The notes under the pieces: model-generated
Databases searched by the model: none
What the model saw: the letters and a program-made list of their open reading frames with translations, nothing else
Told to the model about the DNA's origin: nothing
In this document: one piece after another, positions 7,965 to 16,819 of the stretch
How positions within the stretch are numbered: the first letter of the stretch is position 1
How the letters are laid out: each line of letters opens with the position of its first letter
Translations under genes and position numbers: made by a program
Assembly (NCBI RefSeq): GCF_000758545.1
Contig: NZ_CP009279.1
Coordinates: 6,634,001-6,698,000, forward strand
Length of the DNA stretch: 64,000 nt
Source: Paenibacillus sp. FSL H7-0737
GTDB lineage: Bacteria > Bacillota > Bacilli > Paenibacillales > Paenibacillaceae
Reading direction: 5' to 3'

Positions 7965-9329
7965 TTACTCGTTAATGTAAGTGTTGACTCGATTTTGAAT
8001 CAGCTTGCTGACGTCTTCAGCGGATTTCTGACCACTCATATATGAATCAAATTCTTCAATTGCAATTGAAACGACCTTATGATCACTAGATAAATTCCTA
8101 CTTGCTCCATCTAGAAGCTGATGTAATTCTTGGATTTTACTTTCTACAGTCTCAGCATCAAACTTCTGTTCTAGAAGAGGTAGTGTTCCCGCTACTGCCT
8201 GCTGCTTAGCATCATTAAGCTGTTTCTCCACAACTCCCTTATGCATCGCAAACCCTTGTACGACTGATGAAGATTGCATTTCCTCGGAAAGCATGAACTT
8301 AATAAAGTTCCAAGCTTCCTCTTGAACCTTAGATTTGCTGTTAATACCTAAAGTGAAATATGACTTAAATGAAGTTCCACTATATTTTCCATTTACTGTT
8401 GGCTTTTGATATAGTTTAAGCTTTGGATCAAGGACTTGGGACAGGCCTCCTATTGGATCGAAAAGGTTAGCATTGTTGAACAAGGTTTTGGTATAGTCGT
8501 ACGTAAAATCATTACTAAGTACGCCCTCATCATACATCGATTTGATTTGCTTCATCATATCTCGAAACAGATCGGAATCGAAATTCGCTTGACCTTGATC
8601 AATGAGCTTATCATAATTAGCTTCTATATACTCCGCTAACATTTGAATCGGGAATAGATTAACAAATGCGAAATAATCCTCACCAACTTTTCCCTTAAGC
8701 TTCTTGGAAATATCTTTAAACTCATCCCATGTCCATGTCTGATCATCGATTTTAATGTTAGCTTGTTCTAACAACTCTGTATTCCCAGTTAGCGCGTCGA
8801 TGACAAATGAGAATGGCATTGCATACAAACCATTACCATCTTGGGAGCCCTCAAAAATATTCTGATAGTACTGATTTCGATCAAAGTCAGCATCCTTATC
8901 CATCAGATCATAGAAATTAGTCAGCATGTTCTTGGCGACATATTTGTCCTGTGGTAGATCGTTCATTACGATCATGTCCGCCCCTTTGCCAGACATCATC
9001 TGTGTGCTCACTGTTTGTATATACTTCTCAACATCGCCCTTTGAGAATGCTTCTCCTGATTGACTCATTCCATCTTCATTCGTTTGAGGTCTGGCTAGAT
9101 ACTCTTTGATTTCAATTTGTAAATCTGGGCGAATTTTTTTATATTGCTTAACCGCCTCATCTAAATAAGGAGTTACCGCCATGGTCGCAATCTCAATCTT
9201 ATTGCCATTCTGGCCTGATTGTTCATTAGTTGATCCTTCTGTACCTGATCCCACGCTGCTGCTAGAGCATCCCGATAATACGACTATCATTGCTAATAAG
9301 GACAAAACCCATCTTCTTTTCAAATTCAT
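7965..9329 (-). CDS. Sugar ABC transporter solute-binding lipoprotein
   Basis: A 454-residue family 1 extracellular solute-binding protein. The lipoprotein signal has basic residues at 4-6, a hydrophobic stretch and the lipobox LSGC with Cys at 21, followed by a Ser/Gly/Asn-rich linker. It should be anchored on the outer face of the membrane and deliver substrate to the two permeases upstream. The motif GADMIVMNDLPQ and the C-terminal AWNFIKFMLSEEMQ are typical of the family. It is the last gene of a four-gene unit, nine bases after the HlyD-type gene. The substrate cannot be told from sequence. No ATPase gene is present; such systems often use a shared MsmX-type ATPase encoded elsewhere. Confidence 0.88.
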   Translation of the reverse strand: MNLKRRWVLSLLAMIVVLSGCSSSSVGSGTEGSTNEQSGQNGNKIEIATMAVTPYLDEAVKQYKKIRPDLQIEIKEYLARPQTNEDGMSQSGEAFSKGDVEKYIQTVSTQMMSGKGADMIVMNDLPQDKYVAKNMLTNFYDLMDKDADFDRNQYYQNIFEGSQDGNGLYAMPFSFVIDALTGNTELLEQANIKIDDQTWTWDEFKDISKKLKGKVGEDYFAFVNLFPIQMLAEYIEANYDKLIDQGQANFDSDLFRDMMKQIKSMYDEGVLSNDFTYDYTKTLFNNANLFDPIGGLSQVLDPKLKLYQKPTVNGKYSGTSFKSYFTLGINSKSKVQEEAWNFIKFMLSEEMQSSSVVQGFAMHKGVVEKQLNDAKQQAVAGTLPLLEQKFDAETVESKIQELHQLLDGASRNLSSDHKVVSIAIEEFDSYMSGQKSAEDVSKLIQNRVNTYINE

Positions 9330-9338
9330 TCATTCCCT

Positions 9339-10448
9339 TCAATATACTCGGATTCGATTACCTTCCTGAAGTGGTTCACTTGATTCAATAATGATCTCAT
9401 CATCAGGACTTAAGCCGCTCACAGCTACAATCTCATCCTCGGTTGAATCACCCGTTACAATATAAGCCTTGCGTGCATTAAACGTATTGCCGAGTGAGCT
9501 TTTCTTCTCCTCAATTACAAAGACATAGCTCCCTGTTGTATCTTTATGAACCCATTTCTTTGGTAACACATAACCTTTTTCATTTGACTCCTTCTTTATA
9601 TCCAGACTGACTTGTTCGCCGCCTTTAATACCATCATCGGAGACAGAAACGACAACCTGATAACTGGATTTATCGGATGAATCTTCTTCACTGCTCTCTT
9701 GGGATGCAGCTTTAATCTCTTCAATTACACCGTTAACCAGTGTATTGTCTTTCTGCAATCGAACAGAAACCTTAGATCCAATCTCGAATAATGCCGTATT
9801 ATCCGACTCGACAGCAAATGAAAATTCGAAGCCCTTACCACTATCCATTAAGGTCAGGATTGTCCCCCCTTGTGAAGCATTCATACTATCCTCTGCTGTA
9901 ATCTTTGTGACTTTTCCATCAAAGGGGGCAGTCAGTGTCTGTTTATCCGCTTTATCTTTGCGCAGCTTATTCATCTTTCTTTGCGCCAGTTCAAGATCCA
10001 TACTATCCAGTTCAAGAGCTCGCTCTGCCTTGGCAATCACTTGCTCATCACCACCTATCAATGCATTGAGCATATCCTCCTCGAGAATCTCCCGATTTAG
10101 CTTTTGTTTCTTAAGCGCCGTTTCCTCTTGATAGATCTGTTCATCCAGATCAGAGCTATCAAATGTCACGAGCTTTTGCCCCTTCTTAACCTCAGCATTC
10201 TCTTTTACATGAACCTTCACAATTTTAGAGCCAGTCTCATTCAACAAATCCACCTGCTTCCGAGGTGTTAAGACTCCACTCCCTTTAACCTGATGAACTA
10301 ATGATTTCGAGGTAAGTTTCTCCGTAACTACTTTGGGCAGCGTCATCGTTTCGAGTGTGCTGCTAAAGAAAGTCAAACCAGCCAATATCGCAAAAAATAA
10401 TACAAACAAAGCAGCCGTTAATCGTTGTCGCTTAGATGTGCTTGTCAT
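9339..10448 (-). CDS. HlyD/RND-type membrane fusion (adaptor) protein
   Basis: A 369-residue membrane-anchored adaptor. One transmembrane helix lies at about 11-30. A lipoyl-like half motif follows (GSGVLTPRKQVDLLNETGSK), then a charged coiled-coil hairpin (about 100-165), the second lipoyl half (LTAPFDGKVTKITAEDS), a beta-barrel region and a C-terminal membrane-proximal domain ending in GNRIRVY. Such adaptors normally work with MacB-type exporters. Here the gene lies inside an importer operon, ten bases after a permease and nine before the binding protein, and no MacB-like partner is in the window. A Ser/Glu/Asp-rich insert (about 241-254) breaks the barrel domain. Its role with the importer is unexplained. 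Confidence 0.82.
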   Translation of the reverse strand: MTSTSKRQRLTAALFVLFFAILAGLTFFSSTLETMTLPKVVTEKLTSKSLVHQVKGSGVLTPRKQVDLLNETGSKIVKVHVKENAEVKKGQKLVTFDSSDLDEQIYQEETALKKQKLNREILEEDMLNALIGGDEQVIAKAERALELDSMDLELAQRKMNKLRKDKADKQTLTAPFDGKVTKITAEDSMNASQGGTILTLMDSGKGFEFSFAVESDNTALFEIGSKVSVRLQKDNTLVNGVIEEIKAASQESSEEDSSDKSSYQVVVSVSDDGIKGGEQVSLDIKKESNEKGYVLPKKWVHKDTTGSYVFVIEEKKSSLGNTFNARKAYIVTGDSTEDEIVAVSGLSPDDEIIIESSEPLQEGNRIRVY

Positions 10449-10458
10449 CTCATTTCCC

Positions 10459-11316
10459 CTATCCTTTAATTCCAGAAAGCTCTATGCCCTCAATAAAATA
10501 CCGTTCCGCCAAAAGAAACAAGAGAATCATAGGCATCATATACAAGACCGCAGCCGCAAAGGATACCCCAAGCGCATCTTCCTGCAGGCGAGATAGAAAA
10601 ATGGACAAGGGCTGTAAATTGGCATCCTGCAGAAAGATCAGGGGCTGCTCCACCATATTCCAGTAATCTGCAAACAGCAGAACAATTAGCGCTGCCATGC
10701 CGGGTTTCACCATAGGCAAGACAATCCTGATAAAGGATCGGAAGTAACCTGCCCCATCCATTTGGGCTGCTTCCATATATGCCGTTGGAATTTGGAGCAT
10801 AAATTGTCTGAGCAGGAACACACCAAACGCCGCAAATATCCCTGGTAAAATAATGGAGCTTGGACTATTAATCAGCCCTAGCCGATCGGACATGATATAG
10901 TTCGGCACAAGCGTGACCTGGAACGGCATGAGCATCGTGATCAGATACACAATAAATAAGGGCTCTCTGCCAGGAAATCGCAGCTTAGCAAATGCAAATG
11001 CCGCTAATGTTGCCACCACGACCTGGCCTATAATGATTGGAAACACCATAAATACAGAGTTCCAGAACATACGAAGAAATTGCGAGGTTGAAATAAGCAC
11101 CTTATAAAATTGCTCCAGCGAAACCCAATCTGGAATCAGCTTCAAATTCACAAAATCGTTCATCTGTGTATTACCTAACATGCCGTAATTCAGCATAATT
11201 TCCTTCTCCGTCATTAAGGAGCTTACCATTGTGAGCACAACCGGAAATAGCATTACCAGCGCGATTACGGCTAAGATAATAGTAAGTAGCAGTGTTCTTA
11301 TCTGTTTCTTGTTCAT
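10459..11316 (-). CDS. Carbohydrate ABC transporter permease (MalG-like)
   Basis: A 285-residue inner-membrane permease with about six hydrophobic spans. The ATPase-docking EAA loop is EAAQMDGAGYFRSFIRIVLP, and the C-terminus ends with the common IEGIELSGIKG. It starts at ATG after GGGAGGGG. The gene is second in the operon, 14 bases after the partner permease. With that protein it should form the channel for the sugar bound by the downstream lipoprotein. The Gly-Ile-Lys-Gly end is shared with the second CUT1 permease in this window. Confidence 0.9.
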   Translation of the reverse strand: MNKKQIRTLLLTIILAVIALVMLFPVVLTMVSSLMTEKEIMLNYGMLGNTQMNDFVNLKLIPDWVSLEQFYKVLISTSQFLRMFWNSVFMVFPIIIGQVVVATLAAFAFAKLRFPGREPLFIVYLITMLMPFQVTLVPNYIMSDRLGLINSPSSIILPGIFAAFGVFLLRQFMLQIPTAYMEAAQMDGAGYFRSFIRIVLPMVKPGMAALIVLLFADYWNMVEQPLIFLQDANLQPLSIFLSRLQEDALGVSFAAAVLYMMPMILLFLLAERYFIEGIELSGIKG

Positions 11317-11330
11317 CTACACCCCTCCCT

Positions 11331-12197
11331 TTACTCCATAAATGAACGGAACTTATGTTCAACTCGGAAGAGCATCAACACAATGACTAAAATACAGAGC
11401 ACCATTAAGAAAGCTGCAGCCGACAGCTTCTGAATATCGAGCGATAAGAACATATTGTTCATATAGTGCTGGAGCATATAGATACTGTCATGAGGATAGT
11501 CACCCGCAACTAAATAAATTTCCCGAAATACCTTGAATGAGTTCAGAATCGACATCAGCATCACTAAAAATCCTGTCGGTATTAAATAAATCAAGGTGAT
11601 CTGGTGCTTACGAGCCCAGCTTGCACCTTCCAGGTTTGCTATCTCATAATATTGATCTGGGATATTTTGCAGTCCAGCCAAGAATAGAACCACATTATAG
11701 CCAATGTTTTTCCATACATAGATAAAAATAATGACCCCTTGCGCCCACTCTGATTTCATCCAATCGATCCGCTCAATTCCAATCCACTCTAATGCATGAT
11801 TGAAAAAACCATTCCAGTCGAATAGGATCTGCCATACGAGCACAATTGACGCTACTGGAACAACCAGTGGCAGTACATATGAGGTACGCAGCCAATTCCG
11901 AAGATAGACTCGTTTGTTAAGCAGCATGGCAAGAGCAAGTGACAACAGAATAAGGATCGGAACACCAATTATTGTGAACCAGAGTGTATTCCCTGCCGCC
12001 TTTTGAAAGGACGAGCTAGCTAATAGGCTCTGATAATTGGCAAACGATAACCCTGCCTCACCACTTGGATTCTCAAATGAAAATACAACACTTTGACCAA
12101 ACGGAATCAAATAAAATAGCGCAAACCCGATCAAACTCGGAGCAAGAAAGCAGAACGCCACAAGAATCTCCTTGCGAGCCAAATATGAAATTCTCAC
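11331..12197 (-). CDS. Carbohydrate ABC transporter permease (MalF-like)
   Basis: First gene of the importer operon, with about six transmembrane spans and an EAA-type loop (EIANLEGASWARKHQITLIYLIP). The open frame extends to 12251, but AAAGGAGG lies eight bases before a GTG at 12197, which gives a sensible N-terminus (RISYLARKEILVAFCFLAPSL), so I chose that start. The product has 289 residues. The gene is divergent from a response regulator, and the gap contains spaced TGGAAAA repeats. This suggests that the neighbouring two-component system controls the operon. Confidence 0.88.
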   Translation of the reverse strand: MRISYLARKEILVAFCFLAPSLIGFALFYLIPFGQSVVFSFENPSGEAGLSFANYQSLLASSSFQKAAGNTLWFTIIGVPILILLSLALAMLLNKRVYLRNWLRTSYVLPLVVPVASIVLVWQILFDWNGFFNHALEWIGIERIDWMKSEWAQGVIIFIYVWKNIGYNVVLFLAGLQNIPDQYYEIANLEGASWARKHQITLIYLIPTGFLVMLMSILNSFKVFREIYLVAGDYPHDSIYMLQHYMNNMFLSLDIQKLSAAAFLMVLCILVIVLMLFRVEHKFRSFME

Positions 12198-12296
12198 AGC
12201 CTCAACCTCCTTTCGAGCTTGTTCCATACAAGCAACATGTTTACCGTACAAATAACTATTCTATAGATCAGCTTCGGTATTAATTTGGAGCAATTG

Positions 12297-12328
12297 TGGA
12301 AAAAGTATGGAAAAGCCCGCTTGAAAGG
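12297..12328 (+). promoter_or_regulatory. Candidate direct-repeat site for the OmpR-type regulator
   Basis: TGGAAAA occurs at 12297 and 12308, exactly 11 bases apart, with a related TTGAAAG at 12321. Head-to-tail repeats with about one helical turn of spacing are typical of OmpR/PhoB-family sites. It lies in the gap between the response regulator and the importer operon. Confidence 0.4.
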
Positions 12329-12373
12329 ACAACTTTGTTAGAATAATAGATGTATTGGTCAGGAGGTCTGTTG

Positions 12374-13084
12374 ATGAAGAACTATCAAATCGCAATCGTT
12401 GAAGATGATTGTCATATAAGAGATATCGTTGAGAATTATTTACAGAAGGAAGGCTATAGCACCCTATCGTTAGGTTCAGCAGAAGAAGCGCTCATGTTAT
12501 GGAACACAGAGCGCCCGGATATGTGGATTCTAGACATCATGCTTCCAGGTATGAATGGCTATGAATTCTGCAAACAAATTCGCAAGGAAGCCGAAGTTCC
12601 TATTATTATGATCTCTGCTCGTGATGAGGAAGTAGATAAGATACTTGGACTTGAGCTTGGAAGCGATGATTATTTAACTAAGCCTTTCAGCCCACGTGAG
12701 CTGGTCGCACGAGTAAATCGTTTATTCCATCGGCTTAACTCCCTTACAGAAAGATCAGAACAGAGTATAGTCTCTTCTAAATCAAACGACCTCATCATCG
12801 AGGAGCTTCGTCTAGTATTAGATAGTCGTCTGGTTTACTGGAGGTCTAAAGAAATTGAAATGACGGTGAAGGAATTTTCATTGCTTCATACCTTAGCAGC
12901 GCAACCGAATCGTGCTTTTTCGCGCAATGAGTTGTTAACATTAGTGTGGGGGGATGACTATTTCGGCAGCGATCGAGCGATTGATGATTTGGTCAAAAGA
13001 CTTCGTCGTAAAATGGAAGACCTGCCTCTTGAAACCGTTTGGGGCTATGGTTATCGAATGCGCGTGGATGGAGTGAAGACATAA
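12374..13084 (+). CDS. OmpR/PhoB-family response regulator
   Basis: A 236-residue regulator. The receiver domain has the acidic pair near residues 10-12 (IVEDD), the phosphoacceptor Asp near 54 (WILDIMLPGM) and the Lys in YLTKPFSPREL. The C-terminal winged helix has the pattern VKEFSLLHTLAAQPNRAFSR and DRAIDDLVKRLRRKME. The open frame runs back to 12350, but ATG at 12374 is the one served by AGGAGG. The sensor kinase gene follows after one base. Divergence from the importer operon makes that operon the likely target. Confidence 0.92.
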   Translation: MKNYQIAIVEDDCHIRDIVENYLQKEGYSTLSLGSAEEALMLWNTERPDMWILDIMLPGMNGYEFCKQIRKEAEVPIIMISARDEEVDKILGLELGSDDYLTKPFSPRELVARVNRLFHRLNSLTERSEQSIVSSKSNDLIIEELRLVLDSRLVYWRSKEIEMTVKEFSLLHTLAAQPNRAFSRNELLTLVWGDDYFGSDRAIDDLVKRLRRKMEDLPLETVWGYGYRMRVDGVKT

Positions 13085-13085
13085 C

Positions 13086-14477
13086 ATGAAACTAATCTAT
13101 AAGCTTCATTTATCATTTGGAATATTACTGGTGTGTGTACTCGTGCTTACAGCTACATTCGTATATCCTTTTCTATTAGACACGCTAATCAATAATCAAA
13201 GAGAAGAGCTAAGATCACAAGGCAGTGCAATGATGGAGTTGGTCAATTCGCTACCTGTTCAAGACCTAACACCTACTCAATCATCAGCAGCAGCTATCGT
13301 ACAGCCGGCACAAGAAATTAATAGATCCGTCGATGCGTTACTCATAGAGCCGAATCGTAATATATTATTTAGTACAATGACTGAAGCGCAGACACAGACA
13401 TGGCTACCGCTCATTGAACAGCACTCAAGTCACAATCAACAGGGCTTATGGGAAGATGGACAGGAGAAATATATTGTTGAGACCTTAACTTCTAATCCAC
13501 AGAATCTTGATCCAACTAGTGCTGTAACCGCAGCCACCCTTGTCTTGTCTACACCGCTAAGCAAAGTAAAATCATATCAATCAGAGCTTTTTACAAGAAT
13601 GATGTTCATTATGGTGATTGGGGGCACTATTGCCTTTGGCCTAAGTTTATTTATTACCAAACGTCTCGTTACTCCTCTAGAGAAATTAAAGCTTGAGCTC
13701 AAAAAAGTTGAAAAACGCCAATTCGATGAGGTGCAGCTCATTCAAACTGGCGGGGAAATTGGTGAGGTAGCCCTAAGTGTCCATCATCTCGCAGGAGAAC
13801 TTAAACAATACCATCATGCTCAAAGACAATTTTTCCAGAATGCTTCTCATGAACTTAAGACCCCACTAATGACGATTCAAGGTTATGCAGAGGGAATACG
13901 AGATGGTATTTTCACCGGGGATCGTGCTGACAATGGTCTTGATGTCATCTCAAGTGAATGTGAACGACTTAAGGGAATTGTTACAGAGATGATCTTGTTA
14001 GCCAAGCTTGAAAGTGAAGATGGTATTTTTGATCAAGAAGAAGTGTCAGTAGAACAATTAATCGATAAAACCGCCGATCGAATACGTCCATTAGCTATAA
14101 ATGAGAGAGTTGACATCAAAGTAAAGTACGAAGTGGATAACCCGAGAAAGCTTCATATTCATGGAGATTCGGAAAAACTATTACAAGCGGTACTAAATAT
14201 TATGAGCAATGCGATCAGACATGCATCACAAGCCGTGGATATAGAAATTTCGGAGCAGGATGGACAAGTGCAGATCGATGTCATTGATGATGGTCAAGGT
14301 ATTCCTGATCAATTACTGCCTCAGCTATTTCAGCGTTTTATTAAAGGTAAGAATGGAGAAACGGGACTTGGACTCGCCATTTCACGTGCAATTGTTGAAC
14401 GGTGCGACGGTACTATATCCGCTCATAACGGAGAGCAGGGTGGAGCTATCTTTCGAATGAGTTTTCCTTCAAAATAA
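13086..14477 (+). CDS. Sensor histidine kinase
   Basis: A 463-residue membrane kinase, partner of the preceding regulator. A first transmembrane helix (about 9-30) and a second (about 171-190) bracket an extracellular sensor region of roughly 140 residues. HAMP follows, then the HisKA box with phospho-acceptor His near 255 (NASHELKTPLMT), and a catalytic domain with NIMSNAIRHAS, DDGQGIP and GLGLAIS. The sensor region is rich in Gln, Ser and Thr and matches no ligand domain I recognise. The stimulus could be extracellular sugar or envelope stress; the sequence does not decide. Confidence 0.92.
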   Translation: MKLIYKLHLSFGILLVCVLVLTATFVYPFLLDTLINNQREELRSQGSAMMELVNSLPVQDLTPTQSSAAAIVQPAQEINRSVDALLIEPNRNILFSTMTEAQTQTWLPLIEQHSSHNQQGLWEDGQEKYIVETLTSNPQNLDPTSAVTAATLVLSTPLSKVKSYQSELFTRMMFIMVIGGTIAFGLSLFITKRLVTPLEKLKLELKKVEKRQFDEVQLIQTGGEIGEVALSVHHLAGELKQYHHAQRQFFQNASHELKTPLMTIQGYAEGIRDGIFTGDRADNGLDVISSECERLKGIVTEMILLAKLESEDGIFDQEEVSVEQLIDKTADRIRPLAINERVDIKVKYEVDNPRKLHIHGDSEKLLQAVLNIMSNAIRHASQAVDIEISEQDGQVQIDVIDDGQGIPDQLLPQLFQRFIKGKNGETGLGLAISRAIVERCDGTISAHNGEQGGAIFRMSFPSK

Positions 14478-14625
14478 ATGTCATTCTGATCCTCAAAGAC
14501 TGTCATCGAATCGAACACGAACTCTTTCTATGATGCCGCCAGACAGCTCTATACTTTGTATGACTTTTTTGGCGAAGAGCCATACTAACCCTCACAGACT
14601 ATGACTATCCCGAAGGAGAGTACTG

Positions 14626-15216
14626 ATGAGCGAACAACAATGGCTGATTCCAGCAACTAAGGGATTGGGCTTCAAGTTGGACAAAGGGCAGATCGTCCGG
14701 GTAACCGATGTAGAAGGAGAGCAGGTAGCAGACTTCGCTGCTTATAACGCCGTTCGCCCTAATGAACGGATTGACCCTGGTGTGACGATAGATGCTCTAG
14801 GCAAGATGAATGTGCTTCCGGGGGACATCCTCTATTCCAACCAATACAGACCACTGCTTACGATTATTAAGGATACTGTGGGCCGCCATGATTTCATTAA
14901 CTCTGCCTGCCGTCCCGAGATGTATGAGGTGCTGTATAACAAAAAGAATCACGACAGCTGCTACAATAACCTGAATGAGGCGCTGGAGGAGTTTGGCCTG
15001 CCCGCTCCCGATCAGCATTATCCGTTTAATCTTTTTATGAATACTGTCATTGATCCTTCTGGAAAAGTCAGCGTGGAGCGACCGCTTTCTAAAGCCGGGG
15101 ATTATATTGAGTTGCGGGCTGAGATGGATCTGATCATTGCCATATCGGCTTGTCCCTGCTCCGAAAGTGTCTGCAACGGGTATAAATGTACACCGATTGC
15201 CGTGGAGATCCTTTAG
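14626..15216 (+). CDS. ycgI: DUF1989 (urea carboxylase-associated family) protein
   Basis: A 196-residue cytoplasmic protein of the DUF1989 family. Relatives accompany urea/guanidine carboxylases, and some are subunits of carboxyguanidine deiminase, so a role on a guanidino or ureido compound is possible. The family marks are VADFAAYN, the INSACRPEMYEV segment and the Cys-rich end SACPCSESVCNGYKCTPI. No carboxylase is present here. The gene opens a set with a LysE exporter, a YcgG protein and an amino-acid permease. The same four families occur together in B. subtilis as ycgFGHI, as I recall; the symbol rests on that synteny. Confidence 0.8.
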   Translation: MSEQQWLIPATKGLGFKLDKGQIVRVTDVEGEQVADFAAYNAVRPNERIDPGVTIDALGKMNVLPGDILYSNQYRPLLTIIKDTVGRHDFINSACRPEMYEVLYNKKNHDSCYNNLNEALEEFGLPAPDQHYPFNLFMNTVIDPSGKVSVERPLSKAGDYIELRAEMDLIIAISACPCSESVCNGYKCTPIAVEIL

Positions 15217-15322
15217 GGTATGTCGCAAAGAGGTTCGTGCCAAAAGGCTCGTCTTCTAACTTACCAACTTCTTGAATAGAATGACTTGTACAAGTTAACA
15301 TCTCATTCAAGGAGCGATGACC

Positions 15323-15949
15323 ATGAATAGCTTTTTCACCTATATAGTACTCGGCATTTCATTATCTGCACCTATTGGTCCCATCAATGCAGCCCAGCTC
15401 GACCGGGGAGCACGGATGGGATTTTTCCAATCCTGGATGATTGGACTGGGAGCCATGTGTGCGGATTTAGTGTATATGCTACTCATTTACTTTGGACTAG
15501 CCCACTTTCTGAATACCCCGTTTATGAAAACCTTCCTGTGGACATTCGGCAGCTTCGTTCTCCTTTATACCGGAATTGACACCTTAAAAAATATCAATGC
15601 CGTGCCTGGATCCGCCTCACGAGGTGCACAGACCGGCACTAGCGCCTTCCGTTCAGGCTTTTTGATGGCACTAATGAACCCACTCAGCATTCTGTTCTGG
15701 TTAGGTATCTACGGCTCCATTCTGGCCAAAAGCATAGAAAATCAACATTTCGATCAGGTGCTGTGGAACAGCATGGGTATTTTTGTCGGCATCCTACTCT
15801 GGGATGTGGTGATGGCGATGCTGTCTAGCTTCTTTCATCGGTTCACCGGCCCTTCTATGCTCCGGTTCATTTCCCTTGCCGCGGGGATTTGCCTTCTTGG
15901 TTTTGGCATCTACTTCGGTTCTCAGGCATTTATACAGTTGTTTGGCTAA
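15323..15949 (+). CDS. ycgF: LysE/RhtB-family amino-acid exporter
   Basis: A 208-residue membrane protein with about six hydrophobic spans. The family signature near the N-terminus is SLSAPIGPINAAQLDRGARMGFFQSW with its conserved Gly-Pro. The conserved NPLSILFW segment is about halfway. LysE-family proteins export basic amino acids, threonine or related molecules. ATG at 15317 is only two bases from the GGAG, so ATG at 15323 is preferred. It lies between the DUF1989 and YcgG genes on the same strand. Export of a product or excess substrate of those enzymes is the natural guess. Confidence 0.85.
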   Translation: MNSFFTYIVLGISLSAPIGPINAAQLDRGARMGFFQSWMIGLGAMCADLVYMLLIYFGLAHFLNTPFMKTFLWTFGSFVLLYTGIDTLKNINAVPGSASRGAQTGTSAFRSGFLMALMNPLSILFWLGIYGSILAKSIENQHFDQVLWNSMGIFVGILLWDVVMAMLSSFFHRFTGPSMLRFISLAAGICLLGFGIYFGSQAFIQLFG

Positions 15950-16041
15950 TATGTTTAACAAGCAAGAGCTTTTCTAGGCCTTCACCCATCTCCCTCCCTT
16001 CGCATAGGATGTTTTGAACCTAACGAGGAGGGTGTTTTTGG

Positions 16042-16815
16042 ATGGCCCATTTGAACACAAAGGTCTGGCTCGATGAGCATCTAGCTGAGCTGACGTACTG
16101 GCAGCAGGATGCTTTTCGTCAATTTACATCTATGATTGCAGATCCCGAAGGCAAATATCCCTGTATTCCGGGACGTCAGGGGTTTCTGTCCAATCATTTG
16201 CGTTTTGGCTTCGTAGCTGATCCACGAAGTGAAGAGTCTGCAATAGAGGTCGCTCAATTACTTCGTCAATATGGGGAATGCTCGCGGGATACCGGAAAAT
16301 ATGCTTCCCTTGTTCTATTTTTTGAAACTCCGGAAGATTTGGCGGAAGGTTTCTCCATTGAGGAATATGAGAATTTGTTCTGGTCCATTCTGGGCCGCGT
16401 CAGTGCGGTGGACACGGTGCCCTGGCCGGATGAAATTTCTACAGATCCCTCCCATCCTTCGTGGGAGTTCTGCTTTGATGGGCACCCGTATTTCGCGTTC
16501 TGCGCAACCCCGGCACATGAGCTGCGGAGAAGCCGCCATACCCCTTATTTTGTCATTGCCTTTCAGCCGCGTTGGGTATTTGAGAATATCAACGATTCTA
16601 CCGCATTTGGCCGCAATATGAAGAAGCAGATCCGTAAGAAGCTTGCTGACTACGATAGTGTTCCCGCACATCCTTCCCTTCAATGGTATGGGCAGGAGGA
16701 TAGTCTGGAATGGAAGCAATATTTTCTGCGAGATGACGAAAGTGCGCCGTCTAAATGTCCATATACTTATATGAAGAACAAGTTCAAAGCAATAGGAATT
16801 AAATTTCACTCTTAA
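16042..16815 (+). CDS. ycgG: YqcI/YcgG family protein, candidate heme-dependent N-oxygenase
   Basis: A 257-residue protein with the YqcI/YcgG pattern: KYPCIPGRQGFLSNHLRFGF near residues 38-57, the LVLFFETPED block, HPSWEFCFDGHPYF and the NPRW-like FQPRWVFENIN. The family includes GntA, described as a heme-dependent hydroxylase of a guanidino nitrogen in guanitoxin biosynthesis. The conserved Cys near 41 in the PC-x-x-G motif is a possible heme thiolate; that point is inference. The start has a perfect GAGGAGGG nine bases upstream. It converges with the amino-acid permease, leaving four bases between stops. Confidence 0.8.
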   Translation: MAHLNTKVWLDEHLAELTYWQQDAFRQFTSMIADPEGKYPCIPGRQGFLSNHLRFGFVADPRSEESAIEVAQLLRQYGECSRDTGKYASLVLFFETPEDLAEGFSIEEYENLFWSILGRVSAVDTVPWPDEISTDPSHPSWEFCFDGHPYFAFCATPAHELRRSRHTPYFVIAFQPRWVFENINDSTAFGRNMKKQIRKKLADYDSVPAHPSLQWYGQEDSLEWKQYFLRDDESAPSKCPYTYMKNKFKAIGIKFHS

Positions 16816-16819
16816 GCGC

